Assembly: GCF_003917135.1 (NCBI RefSeq)
Contig: NZ_RPDI01000003.1
Span: 30,157 to 94,156, forward strand
Direction: 5' to 3'
Length of the DNA stretch: 64,000 nucleotides
Source of the DNA: Leucobacter chromiireducens
GTDB taxonomy: Bacteria; Actinomycetota; Actinomycetes; Actinomycetales; Microbacteriaceae
Shown here: piece by piece, positions 1 to 7,649 of the stretch
How positions within the stretch are numbered: the stretch's first letter is position 1
Layout: every line of letters starts with the position of its first letter
Made by a program: the position numbers and the translations under genes
Notes under the pieces: model-generated
Told to the model about the DNA's origin: nothing
Databases searched by the model: none
What the model saw: the letters and a program-made list of their open reading frames with translations, nothing else

Positions 1-699
1 GGCATCGGGATCCCCGGGCAGATCGACCGCGCGGCTGGCGTGGTGCGGCACGCGTACAACATCGGGATCGATCACCTGCCGCTCGCACCGGAGCTCGCCG
101 CGCGCACCGGGCTCACGATCACGCTCGACAACGATGTGACCGCAGCGGCGATCGGAGCGGCGCACCTGATGCGGCTCTCCGGCACGCTCGCGTACCTCAA
201 CCTGGGCACCGGCCTCTCGGCCGGGCTGGTGGTCGATGGCGTGCCGCTTCGCGGAGCGCACGGTGTCGCCGGCGAGATCGGGCATCTTCCCGTCGATCCG
301 CTCGCCAGACCGTGCCCGTGCGGGCAGCGCGGCTGCCTGGAGACCGTGGCGAGCGGCTCCGCGCTCACGACGTTCTGGCCGGCGGGCGGCGCGCACCCCG
401 GGCGCGTGCTCCTCGCGGCGGTCGACGCCGGCGACCCTGACGCGATCGACGCGTTCGCGGACCTCGTGCGCGGTGCGGCGAGCTGTGTGCGCCTGCTCGT
501 CCTCGCGATGGATCCGCACACCGTGGTGATCGGCGGCGGGCTACGCCTCATCGGGCCGCGCCTCATCGACGAGATCCGAGCCACGCTCGACGAGTGGGCT
601 CGCGAATCCCAGTTTCTCGCCGAGCTGGAGCTGAGCGGCAGGGTCCAGGTGCTCGCCGCCGACTCGCCGGCGGCCGCGGTGGGGGCAGCGCTCGCGTGA
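1..699 (+). CDS. ROK family sugar kinase or regulator, 5' end outside window
   Basis: The reading frame is open from base 1, so the start lies upstream. About 232 C-terminal residues are visible, compared with roughly 300-400 in the family. They contain the ROK signature: GVAGEIGHLPVD followed by the zinc-binding cluster CPCGQRGCLE and a conserved glutamate. The late motif VVIGGGLRLIGPRL is the usual adenosine-side glycine loop. ROK proteins are ATP-dependent sugar kinases (glucokinase, N-acetylmannosamine kinase type) or, with an N-terminal helix-turn-helix, sugar-responsive repressors. The N-terminal DxGxT phosphate loop and any DNA-binding domain are not in the window, so kinase and regulator cannot be separated. 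Confidence 0.85.
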   Translation, partial: GIGIPGQIDRAAGVVRHAYNIGIDHLPLAPELAARTGLTITLDNDVTAAAIGAAHLMRLSGTLAYLNLGTGLSAGLVVDGVPLRGAHGVAGEIGHLPVDPLARPCPCGQRGCLETVASGSALTTFWPAGGAHPGRVLLAAVDAGDPDAIDAFADLVRGAASCVRLLVLAMDPHTVVIGGGLRLIGPRLIDEIRATLDEWARESQFLAELELSGRVQVLAADSPAAAVGAALA

Positions 700-742
700 T
701 GGCCGAGAGGTTACGGTTCACTATGGATCCCGCACACAAGAC

Positions 743-770
743 TTGCGCGTTCCGACGCAGCCGCTAGCCT
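743..770 (+). promoter_or_regulatory. Promoter of the acetyltransferase gene, probable leaderless transcript
   Basis: A -35-like TTGCGC (743-748) and a -10-like TAGCCT (765-770) are separated by 16 bases. The start codon at 777 lies six bases after the -10 box, where transcription should begin. The only purine run (AAGGG, 771-775) is too close to the ATG to act as a ribosome binding site, so a leaderless mRNA is the simplest reading. Confidence 0.45.
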
Positions 771-776
771 AAGGGT

Positions 777-1229
777 ATGACCGAACTCAGACTCGAAGAA
801 CTCTCCGCTGCGACCATTGTCGCCGTGAACACGCTCGGTCTGAAGCCCGGCCAGGAGCAGTTCATTACTCCCGTGTCCTACGCTGCAGCGGCCGCCGTCA
901 CGCCGGCGCACACCGCCTGGCAGCGCGTCGTGCTCGACGGCGATCAGGTGGTGGGGTTCATCCACGGCAATTTCGATCCCGATGCGCCGCAGGAGGAGTT
1001 CCGCGCGGCGCTGTGGCGCATCAACGTCGACGCTGAGGCGCAGGGCGCCGGCGTCGGCACCTTCGCGGTGAGCGCGCTCATCGACGAGGCGCGCGCTCGC
1101 GGCGTCGACCGGCTGACCGTGCTCTGGGAGCGCGGCGAGGACGGGCCTGAGGAGTTCTTCCTCCACATGGGCTTCGTGCCGGTCGGGGAGACCCCGTACG
1201 GCGAAGTCGTCGGCGCAATCACTCTGTAG
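777..1229 (+). CDS. GNAT family N-acetyltransferase
   Basis: A 150-residue single-domain acetyltransferase. The acetyl-CoA pyrophosphate loop is visible as AEAQGAGVGTFAVSALI (about residues 85-100), after the beta strand WRINVDAE. The C-terminal half FFLHMGFVPVGET is the usual beta6-beta7 region of GNAT folds. The N-terminal part, with VVGFIHGNFDP, resembles spermidine/diamine acetyltransferase-like members, but the acceptor cannot be named. It lies seven bases upstream of the RarD-type transporter gene in the same direction and is probably cotranscribed with it. Confidence 0.8.
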   Translation: MTELRLEELSAATIVAVNTLGLKPGQEQFITPVSYAAAAAVTPAHTAWQRVVLDGDQVVGFIHGNFDPDAPQEEFRAALWRINVDAEAQGAGVGTFAVSALIDEARARGVDRLTVLWERGEDGPEEFFLHMGFVPVGETPYGEVVGAITL

Positions 1230-1235
1230 CCGGGA

Positions 1236-2141
1236 GTGACAGGCTCCCCCTCCCAGAGCTCACGCGGGGTCATCGCTTCGGTCGCTTCGGCCGTGGCGTT
1301 CGCTGGCGTCTATTTCGTCACCCCGATGCTGGCGCCCGCCTCCGCGGAGTCCGTGTGGGGCATCCGCATTCTGCTGACGATCCCGATGATCGCGCTCGCG
1401 CTCGTCGCGGTGCGGCAGTGGCACCTCGCGTCGGACATCGTGGCGCGCGTCCGCGCGAAGCCGGTGCTCGCCCTCGCGATCCTCGCCTGCGGGCTGCTCG
1501 TCTCCGCGCAGCTCTGGGTGTTCAGCTGGGCGCCCATGCACGGCCGCGGCCTCCAGGTGGCGCTCGGCTACTTCCTGCTCCCACTCGTCCTCATCGTGGT
1601 CGGCCGCATTCTCTACAAGGATCGGCTCGTGTGGTGGCAGTGGGTGGCAGCCGGGATCGCGGCCGTCGGCGTCGGGTTCGAGCTCGTGCGCGTCGGCGGC
1701 GTGTCCTGGGAGACGCTGCTCGTCGCCCTCGGCTACCCCGTGTACTTCGTGCTGCGGCGCGCGCTCGGCACGGCGCACCTTGGCGGAATGTTCTGGGAGT
1801 TCGTCGCGGTGTCGATCCTCGCGGCGTTCTTCGTGGTCCGCGAGATCGTGCAGGGCGACGCTACCGCGGCGAACCCTGCGCTGTGGTGGGCCGCTCCGCT
1901 CTTCGCGCTCTGGACGGGCTTCGCGCTGATGCTCTACCTCACCGCGTCCCGCCTCCTCACCCTCAGCCTGTTCGGCCTGCTGAGCTATCTTGAGCCTGCG
2001 CTCCTCGTCGTGGCCTCGCTGCTCAACGGCGAGCGCATCGGGGCGGACGAGTGGCTCACCTACGGCACCATCTGGGCAGCGGTTGGGGTGATCCTGATCG
2101 GCGGGATCGTGACACTGCTGCGCGAACGCAGGCGGCCATAG
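1236..2141 (+). CDS. RarD/EamA family drug-metabolite exporter
   Basis: A membrane protein of about 300 residues with ten predicted hydrophobic helices. It matches the RarD branch of the EamA family: an early WGIRILLTIPM segment, then ALGYFLLPLVLIVVGRILYKDR followed by WWQWVAAGIAAVGV, the typical second-repeat junction. RarD proteins are putative exporters of small metabolites; the substrate is unknown here. The GTG start at 1236 is adopted because it follows the preceding gene by six bases. No convincing Shine-Dalgarno sits at the right distance, so translational coupling or a slightly later start is possible. Confidence 0.8.
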   Translation: MTGSPSQSSRGVIASVASAVAFAGVYFVTPMLAPASAESVWGIRILLTIPMIALALVAVRQWHLASDIVARVRAKPVLALAILACGLLVSAQLWVFSWAPMHGRGLQVALGYFLLPLVLIVVGRILYKDRLVWWQWVAAGIAAVGVGFELVRVGGVSWETLLVALGYPVYFVLRRALGTAHLGGMFWEFVAVSILAAFFVVREIVQGDATAANPALWWAAPLFALWTGFALMLYLTASRLLTLSLFGLLSYLEPALLVVASLLNGERIGADEWLTYGTIWAAVGVILIGGIVTLLRERRRP

Positions 2142-2229
2142 TCCCGCGCGTTCCGCCCCTTCGGGAATAGCGGATACGCCCTGCGCGATCCCGCACCACG
2201 GGCCGCTGCATCGCGTGTATGGTTCTCGC

Positions 2230-2544
2230 ATGAGTGATGTGACGGCCGAAGCCTGCGAGCATGAAACCCACGGGTACATCGGGCACAAGGACGATCTGCT
2301 GAAGCGGCTGCGCCGCGCTGAAGGCCAGGTCCGCGGCGTGCATCGGATGATCGAAGAGGACGCGTACTGCATCGACATCCTGACCCAGGTGTCCGCCGCG
2401 ACGAAGGCGCTCGAGCGCGTCGCGCTCGCGCTCCTCGACGATCACCTGCGGCACTGCGTCGCGTCTGCTGCGGCGGACGGCGGCGAGGTGGCGGCGGAGA
2501 AGCTCGAAGAGGCGTCAGCGGCGATCGCGCGACTCGTTCGGTAG
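2230..2544 (+). CDS. CsoR/FrmR-type metal-sensing repressor
   Basis: A 104-residue all-helical repressor of the DUF156 family. The hallmark RLRRAEGQVRGVHRMIEEDAY is present. Cys47, His72 and Cys76 have the spacing (25 and 4) of the CsoR copper(I) ligand triad, so a thiol- or copper-responsive repressor is likely. The N-terminus has extra Cys9, His11, His14 and His19. No copper ATPase or chaperone gene is adjacent in the window, so the regulated target must lie elsewhere or be the gene itself. The ATG at 2230 follows a -10-like TATGGT (2218-2223) by six bases, which suggests a leaderless transcript. Confidence 0.85.
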   Translation: MSDVTAEACEHETHGYIGHKDDLLKRLRRAEGQVRGVHRMIEEDAYCIDILTQVSAATKALERVALALLDDHLRHCVASAAADGGEVAAEKLEEASAAIARLVR

Positions 2545-2578
2545 CGGGCGTCTCGCCGAGATTCCGCGGCGGACCATG

Positions 2579-2619
2579 CTCGCCGGGCACGACGGTCCCC
2601 ACCGCTTGTGCCCGGCGAG
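2579..2619. terminator. Perfect 12-bp hairpin between convergent genes; rest of gap featureless
   Basis: Arms 2579-2590 and 2608-2619 are perfectly complementary (CTCGCCGGGCAC / GTGCCCGGCGAG) around a 17-base loop. There is no T tract. It lies in the 328-base space between the CsoR-type gene (+) and the LuxR-type gene (-), so it could serve both directions as a terminator. I see no convincing coding or RNA feature in the remainder, 2620-2872. Confidence 0.5.
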
Positions 2620-2872
2620 ATGTGCGCGGTGCGCTGCACCACGTACACGGTTCCCCGGTTTTCTGTGCGCCCTCCCCCGAAGGCGCCCCGTCAGCATACT
2701 CCTGCATGAGCACACTGTGCGGGGTTCCCCGGCGGTCAGAGACACACCGGTTCGAACACGTCTCACGCTACCAATGTCTCCCCGGTTAGTGGCCCGAATT
2801 CCACGCTCCTGCGCCGATTTCACCCGCGAGTTCACCCAGCCGTTCGATGCCGCGCTACGCGGCCGCCCTGTG

Positions 2873-4408
2873 CTAGACGATGCCGCGGCGCTGGGCCTCG
2901 AGCACCGCCGCGCTGCGCTGCGAGACCCCGAGCTTGCGGTACACGGAGCGGAGCTGCGTCTTCAGCGTGTTCACCGAGATGAACAGTGCCGCCGCGATCT
3001 CGTCGCGTGATCTGCCGCTCGTGAGGAGCTGCAGCACCTGCACCTCCCGCTCCGTGAGGTTCTTCCCGGTCGCGGCGCTCGCGCGCGCGAAGGACGAGCC
3101 CCGACGCTGGGTCGCCGGCCAGCCCTCGATTCGCTGCGCGGCGAACGTGCGCACGCCGTCTTCGAACTGGCGCACGTCCTGCTCGGTAAACTCGCCAACG
3201 CTCGCGAGTGCGCGCTGCAGCACCGTCTCACACTCGGCCGGCTGGTCGAGTTGCAGGTGCGCGGCGGCGAGTAGCGCGTGGCGCCAGACCCCGACCTGCC
3301 GCAGTTCGCGATTCTCCTCGGGCATCTCAAGCACCTGCTGCAGCGCCCGCCGAGGCTGCCCCGTGCTCAGGCTGAGCTGGGCGCGGACGAGCTGCGTGCG
3401 TGCGAGCGCCGGATCCGCGAGCGCGATGAACTGTTCCGCCGCGCGGGGATTGTCGAGGCAAAGCGCGTTCGAGGCGCGCAGAATGGGGATGATGCTCCCG
3501 CTGTACCCGTCCCCCGGCGTCCGCGGCAGCGCCATGCTGTCGAGCAGACCGAGCCGCCGGTCCGCCGCGACATAGTTCTGGACGTTGCCGTACGCCCGGT
3601 TCACCGCGACGGCGTAGAAGGGCCAGATCTCGCCGAGCTGCGCCGCCGGAATGTCCGCGAGGATCGCGTTCGCGCTGTCGCCGTCCTCGGCGAGCAACGC
3701 CTCCGCGACGGCGATCGCCGCGGCGACGCCAGGCTCCGTCCAGCTCGTCGAGTCGGGAATCGCGCGTGCGGCGTCGAGGTGCTCCCGCGCGTGCGCCAGG
3801 TCGCCCTCGCTCGCCTCGATGAGCGCTGACTTCGCGAGCGCTTCGCGCAGCAGGAACCGGAGGATCGGGGCGGGCGGGTGCAGGCGCGCCTCAGTGAAGT
3901 ACACGAGCGCCTGCGTGAGATCGCCCGCCAGCATCGCCGTGGTGCCGAGCTGCGTGGAGAGGAAGAGGTTCCAGCCGCCGCGGCGATCGAACATCGCGTG
4001 GAGGTCGACGCGCGCGCGGGAGAGCTCCTCGGCCGCCGCGCTCGCCTCGCGAAGGCGGCCGCCCAGCCGGTGCTCGAACATCCGCACGAACATCTCGGTC
4101 TCGGGCAGCACGGCGTCGCCGAGTCGGGTTGCGAGGAGCGGCGTTTCGATGGGATCCCCCAGCAGGAAGGCGTAGACGCCACCGACGATGCTGCGCGGCG
4201 GGGCGCCACGCTTCACGAGATCGCTGAGCACCTCGCGGAGCCGGTTCGGCGGCGTACCAAACCAGATCTCGAGCGCGTGCAGGTCGAAGAACTCGAGCGC
4301 CGGTACGACGGAGGGCTCAGCGCACGCATCCTCGAACTCACGAACGACGTCATTGAGCTGCCGGTACCGCTCGTCCCTGCGCACTGTCACCCCCACAGGG
4401 TCACCCAT
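2873..4408 (-). CDS. LuxR family regulator with TPR-like sensor region
   Basis: A 511-residue protein with a C-terminal LuxR/GerE helix-turn-helix (about residues 445-505), recognised from NLTEREVQVLQLLTSGRS and ISVNTLKTQLRSVYRKLGV. The long middle part is alpha-helical and alanine/leucine-rich, like the TPR-type sensor of MalT/LAL-related regulators. No Walker A motif is visible, so it is not a full STAND ATPase. The ATG at 4408 is chosen because GGTGGAG lies nine bases before it; the frame stays open 46 codons further upstream without a comparable site. It is divergent from the PPK2 gene. The target genes are unknown. Confidence 0.75.
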   Translation of the reverse strand: MGDPVGVTVRRDERYRQLNDVVREFEDACAEPSVVPALEFFDLHALEIWFGTPPNRLREVLSDLVKRGAPPRSIVGGVYAFLLGDPIETPLLATRLGDAVLPETEMFVRMFEHRLGGRLREASAAAEELSRARVDLHAMFDRRGGWNLFLSTQLGTTAMLAGDLTQALVYFTEARLHPPAPILRFLLREALAKSALIEASEGDLAHAREHLDAARAIPDSTSWTEPGVAAAIAVAEALLAEDGDSANAILADIPAAQLGEIWPFYAVAVNRAYGNVQNYVAADRRLGLLDSMALPRTPGDGYSGSIIPILRASNALCLDNPRAAEQFIALADPALARTQLVRAQLSLSTGQPRRALQQVLEMPEENRELRQVGVWRHALLAAAHLQLDQPAECETVLQRALASVGEFTEQDVRQFEDGVRTFAAQRIEGWPATQRRGSSFARASAATGKNLTEREVQVLQLLTSGRSRDEIAAALFISVNTLKTQLRSVYRKLGVSQRSAAVLEAQRRGIV

Positions 4409-4551
4409 TTGATCTGGCTCCACCCTAACGCCCCCACGCCGCTTCGTCACATCGAGTGACCTGTTCCCCAGCGTAGCTGCACCCGGGTGTGAGGGAACAC
4501 TGCGGCGCGCTGCGCCGATCAGGCCGGCCGCTGAGGAATCCGCCAATGGAG

Positions 4552-4580
4552 TTTCGGTGTGTCGGCTGCGGTTTTAGACT
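4552..4580 (+). promoter_or_regulatory. Promoter of the PPK2 gene
   Basis: TTTCGG (4552-4557) and TAGACT (4575-4580) are separated by 17 bases, upstream of a short leader with a strong GGAGG at 4611-4615. The position between the divergent LuxR-type gene and PPK2 fits a housekeeping-type promoter for PPK2. Confidence 0.45.
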
Positions 4581-4625
4581 GAGAGGGGGCCAACTCCTCA
4601 GGCACATATTTGGAGGGAAACCACA

Positions 4626-5591
4626 GTGGAAGAAAATCACGACATGACCACGCAGCCAGACACCGAGTCGTTTGTCCTCGCAGAGCCGGGCCAGGTCGAC
4701 GTGACCCCCGAGATCGACGAGATCGCCGAGCTGCTCGGGATCGATTCCCCGTCGAGCAGCGACCCGGGAGCGGCATGGCGCCAGGGCTACCCGTACGAGA
4801 CGAAGCTCTCGCGCAAGGCGTACGAGAAGGAGAAGCACACCCTCCAGATCGAGCTGCTGAAGCTGCAGGCCTGGGTCAAGGAGACGGGCGAGCGGATCGT
4901 GATCATCTTCGAGGGGCGCGACGCTGCGGGCAAGGGCGGCGCGATCAAGCGCTTCACCGAACACCTCAACCCGCGCGGCGCCCGCGTGGTGGCACTGGAG
5001 ATCCCCACCGAGCGGGAGCAGACGCAGTGGTTCTTCCAGCGCTACGTGCAGCACCTCCCCGCGGCGGGTGAGATCGTGATGTTCGACCGCTCCTGGTACA
5101 ACCGGGCCGGCGTCGAGCGCGTCATGGGGTACTGCACCCCGCAGCAGTACCTCGAGTTCACCCGCTCCGCTCCCGAGTTCGAACGCATGCTGGTCAACTC
5201 GGGCATTCACCTCATCAAGTTCTGGTTCTCCGTCGGACGGGCGGAGCAGCACGAGCGGTTCATGTCGCGCTCGCAGGACCCGGTGAAGCAGTGGAAGCTC
5301 TCCCCCACCGACCTCGCAAGCCTCGACAAGTGGGACGACTACACCGCCGCGAAGGAGGCGATGTTCTTCTACACCGACACCCCGCAGGCGCCCTGGACCG
5401 TCGTGAAGTCGAACGACAAGAAGCGCGCCAGGCTTGAGGCGATGCGCTGGGTGCTCGCCCGATTCGACTATCCGGACAAGAACCACGAGGTGGTCGGGAC
5501 CCCCGACGCGAACCTCATCGGCTCGCCCGCGACCGTGTACGACGACGGCGAAACCCCGAACACGGAGTTTCCCGTCGTCCGGACGCCGTAG
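4626..5591 (+). CDS. ppk2: Polyphosphate kinase 2
   Basis: A 321-residue PPK2 family kinase that uses polyphosphate to phosphorylate nucleoside diphosphates (or the reverse). The Walker A motif EGRDAAGKGG is at about residues 96-105. The lid/Walker B segment FDRSWYNRAGVERVMG starts near residue 153. WKLSPTDLASLDKWDDY and WTVVKSNDKKRARLEAMR are the conserved C-terminal PPK2 blocks. One PPK2 domain of this length matches the class I type. The GTG start at 4626 is supported by GGAGG ten bases upstream; the internal ATG at 4644 is a less likely start. Confidence 0.93.
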   Translation: MEENHDMTTQPDTESFVLAEPGQVDVTPEIDEIAELLGIDSPSSSDPGAAWRQGYPYETKLSRKAYEKEKHTLQIELLKLQAWVKETGERIVIIFEGRDAAGKGGAIKRFTEHLNPRGARVVALEIPTEREQTQWFFQRYVQHLPAAGEIVMFDRSWYNRAGVERVMGYCTPQQYLEFTRSAPEFERMLVNSGIHLIKFWFSVGRAEQHERFMSRSQDPVKQWKLSPTDLASLDKWDDYTAAKEAMFFYTDTPQAPWTVVKSNDKKRARLEAMRWVLARFDYPDKNHEVVGTPDANLIGSPATVYDDGETPNTEFPVVRTP

Positions 5592-5654
5592 CCGAGCCTG
5601 CGGCGGGCGCGAAATCTCCTTGCACTGTTCGGTCGGGCGAGGGACGATGAGAGC

Positions 5655-6332
5655 ATGAGTACCGAGACCAGCACCCGTCCGTCCGTGTCCGAACTGCCCG
5701 CGCACTCCGGCGGCCAGGAGGAGGTCTCGTTCGCGCTGTACGCGGTGTTTCGCGTGAGCTCGTCACACCCGGTGGTACTGGACGGGCGTGACGTTCCCGC
5801 GATCGTGCAGGAACTCGAGGACGTCGCGTCGTCACTGGCCGAGGAGGGCGTGATCCTGCGCGGCTGGTACGACGTGAGCGGCCTGCGATCCGACGCCGAC
5901 CTCATGGTGTACCTCACAGGATCCGAGATTGAGGATCTCCAGTGGGGGCTGCGCCAGCTGCGGCGCTGCGCCCTGCTCCGACCGCTCATCCGGGCGTGGA
6001 GCGCAGTGGGCGCGGAGTACGCGATCGACGGGGGCGCCGATGCACGCGCGGAGTTCGAGGCGCCCGCAGCGTGGCTGGCCTGCGCCACCGCCGAGATCCC
6101 CGACGAGACCGCGCTCGCCGGCCTCACCCGCGCCTCAGCGGCGCTCCGGCTCACCGAGACCGCCGGGCTCTCGGAGGCCGACTGGATCATCACCGCCGAG
6201 TCGGACGACCCGCTGAACGTGGTGCGCCTGGTTCGCCAGCTCAGCGAGAGCACCGAGGCCATCAACGCCGTGCAGTTCCGGTACACGGGTCGGAACATCG
6301 AGCCCGCCGAGATCGTCGAGGTGTTGCAGTAA
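5655..6332 (+). CDS. Chlorite dismutase/ChdC-fold protein lacking heme-binding residues
   Basis: A 225-residue protein resembling actinobacterial coproheme decarboxylase (ChdC/HemQ). Matching blocks are FALYAVFRVSSS near the start, GWYDVSGLRSDADLMVYL (about residues 77-94), the late DWIITAESDDPLNVVRLVRQL and the terminal FRYTGRNIEPAEIVEVL. The segment that in ChdC carries the catalytic tyrosine and the proximal histidine is about 15 residues shorter here. No histidine occurs after residue 40. So the fold looks kept but heme chemistry is probably lost. It is convergent with the cytochrome c maturation gene ccsB; a role in heme handling is only an inference. Confidence 0.6.
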   Translation: MSTETSTRPSVSELPAHSGGQEEVSFALYAVFRVSSSHPVVLDGRDVPAIVQELEDVASSLAEEGVILRGWYDVSGLRSDADLMVYLTGSEIEDLQWGLRQLRRCALLRPLIRAWSAVGAEYAIDGGADARAEFEAPAAWLACATAEIPDETALAGLTRASAALRLTETAGLSEADWIITAESDDPLNVVRLVRQLSESTEAINAVQFRYTGRNIEPAEIVEVLQ

Positions 6333-6346
6333 CTCCCTCGCCCGAA

Positions 6347-6391
6347 ACACCGCGAGCAGCGCCGACCTCATGCCGGCGCCGCTCGCGGTGT
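6347..6391. terminator. Bidirectional hairpin between ChdC-like gene and ccsB
   Basis: Arms 6347-6357 (ACACCGCGAGC) and 6381-6391 (GCTCGCGGTGT) are perfectly complementary across a 23-base loop with further GC pairing potential. It sits between the converging ends of two genes. Confidence 0.6.
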
Positions 6392-6399
6392 GTCTGGGG

Positions 6400-7377
6400 T
6401 TAGAGCCCCGAGTAGGCGTGGAGCCCCTTGAAGAACACGTTCACGATCGCGAAGTTGAAGATGACCGCAGCGTAGGCGATGATCGACAGCCAGGCCGAGC
6501 GGGTGCCGCGCCAGCCGCGCGTTGCGCGTGCGTGGATGAATCCGGCGTACAGCACCCAGATCACGAAGGTCCAGACCTCCTTCGTGTCCCAGCCCCAGTA
6601 GCGGCTCCAGGCCGCCTCAGCCCAGATCGAGCCGGCGATCAGGGTGAAGGTCCAGAACACGAACCCGATGATCGCCAGGCGGTACGAGAGGTCCTCGAGC
6701 CGCGCTGCGCCGGGGATGCTGCGCAGGAAGTTCATGCTGGGCTGCTCGCCAGCGGCAATCTTCGCGTCGCGTCGCGTCTGCAGCAGCTGCAGCACCGACA
6801 GCCCGAACGAGAGCGTCAGGAACGCGACGGCGAGCACCGCGACGAGGATGTGGATCACGAGCCAGTACGAATCGAGCGCCGGCTGGAGCGGCACGATCGA
6901 GACGTAGAAGTTGACCTTGGTGATGCCGAGGAAGAGCACCGTCAGCCCGGTGACCAGCGTGCCGAGGAACCGCAGATCGACGAAGAACTGCACGAGCAGG
7001 AAGATCAGCATGATCGCGCAGGTGGCGGTCAGCGCAAACTCGTACATGTTTGCCCACGGCACGCGCTCCGCGCCAATGCCACGGAGCACGGTCGCACCGA
7101 GGTGCAGGATGAAGCCGAGCACGGTGAGCGAGAAGCCGATCCGCAGCGCGCGGGATCGCGGCTGCTTCACCTCGGTCTTCGCCGGCGCGGCGGTGCGCGT
7201 CAGGGTGGCGACTCCGCCGCCCGCGGCAGCCTGCGCTGGCGCAGCCTCTCGCCCGGCCACCGACGCGTCTCCGCTTCGATTCGCAAGGTCAACCGCGTAG
7301 AAGACAAACGCGATTGCGTACACGATCATCGCCGAATACAGGGCAATCGTTGAGAAGGTTTCCAGCTCGCTCAGCAC
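6400..7377 (-). CDS. ccsB: Cytochrome c synthase subunit CcsB (ResC)
   Basis: A 325-residue polytopic membrane protein of the system II cytochrome c maturation pathway. The heme-handling tryptophan-rich motif is visible as YWGWDTKEVWTFVIW (about residues 260-274), with conserved histidines in the preceding and following helices. CcsB works with ResB to attach heme to apocytochrome CXXCH sites outside the membrane. Its usual partners tlpA, ccdA and resB are 15 kb away at 22.1-25.2 kb rather than directly upstream. The GTG start has GGAGGT 13 bases upstream, a rather long spacing. Confidence 0.92.
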   Translation of the reverse strand: MLSELETFSTIALYSAMIVYAIAFVFYAVDLANRSGDASVAGREAAPAQAAAGGGVATLTRTAAPAKTEVKQPRSRALRIGFSLTVLGFILHLGATVLRGIGAERVPWANMYEFALTATCAIMLIFLLVQFFVDLRFLGTLVTGLTVLFLGITKVNFYVSIVPLQPALDSYWLVIHILVAVLAVAFLTLSFGLSVLQLLQTRRDAKIAAGEQPSMNFLRSIPGAARLEDLSYRLAIIGFVFWTFTLIAGSIWAEAAWSRYWGWDTKEVWTFVIWVLYAGFIHARATRGWRGTRSAWLSIIAYAAVIFNFAIVNVFFKGLHAYSGL

Positions 7378-7478
7378 AGTTTCTCAGCGTACCTCCGCAC
7401 GCCGCGAGCTGGCTGGGAACGCACATCAGATCTACGTGCTAGTCCGAACTGCGTGGATCCAGAACAGCGCGTGAATAC

Positions 7479-7520
7479 ACGAGCGGGGCGTGGGTGCCGT
7501 TGCACCCACGCCCCGCTCGT
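7479..7520. terminator. 19-bp perfect hairpin
   Basis: Arms 7479-7497 and 7502-7520 pair perfectly around a four-base CGTT loop. It is downstream of the surface-protein gene and upstream of ccsB on the minus strand, so it should isolate ccsB from readthrough. No T tract follows. Confidence 0.6.
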
Positions 7521-7560
7521 TCGACCAGGACGCGGCCCGCGGCGAGCTTCCTGATCGCGA

Positions 7561-7634
7561 CTCCTCCTGGGGATCGCCGCGCGGTATCCGGCCGGCCGGG
7601 GGTGTGGCCGGCCGGATACCGCCGGCAGGAGGAG
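7561..7634. repeat. Large nested palindrome downstream of the surface protein gene
   Basis: The inner arms 7581-7597 and 7606-7622 form a 17-bp perfect stem with an eight-base loop. Outer arms CTCCTCCTG (7561-7569) and CAGGAGGAG (7626-7634) extend the same axis. It starts 15 bases after the minus-strand stop of the surface-protein gene. It could be a terminator or an mRNA 3'-end stabiliser. With the hairpin at 7479 it fills most of the 272-base gap. Confidence 0.55.
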
Positions 7635-7649
7635 CAGCCAGGGATCCGG

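Noticed and set aside
2749..2757. GGTTCGAAC resembling a tRNA T-loop
   Set aside because: No acceptor stem, D-arm or anticodon arm can be drawn around it in either direction.
4425..5705. 426-codon minus-strand frame opposite PPK2
   Set aside because: It is antisense to a clear PPK2 gene, with low-complexity composition and no domain features.
6370..7353. 327-codon plus-strand frame opposite ccsB
   Set aside because: Its Asp/His/Gln/Glu-rich composition is typical of the complement of a membrane protein gene; ccsB on the other strand is unambiguous.
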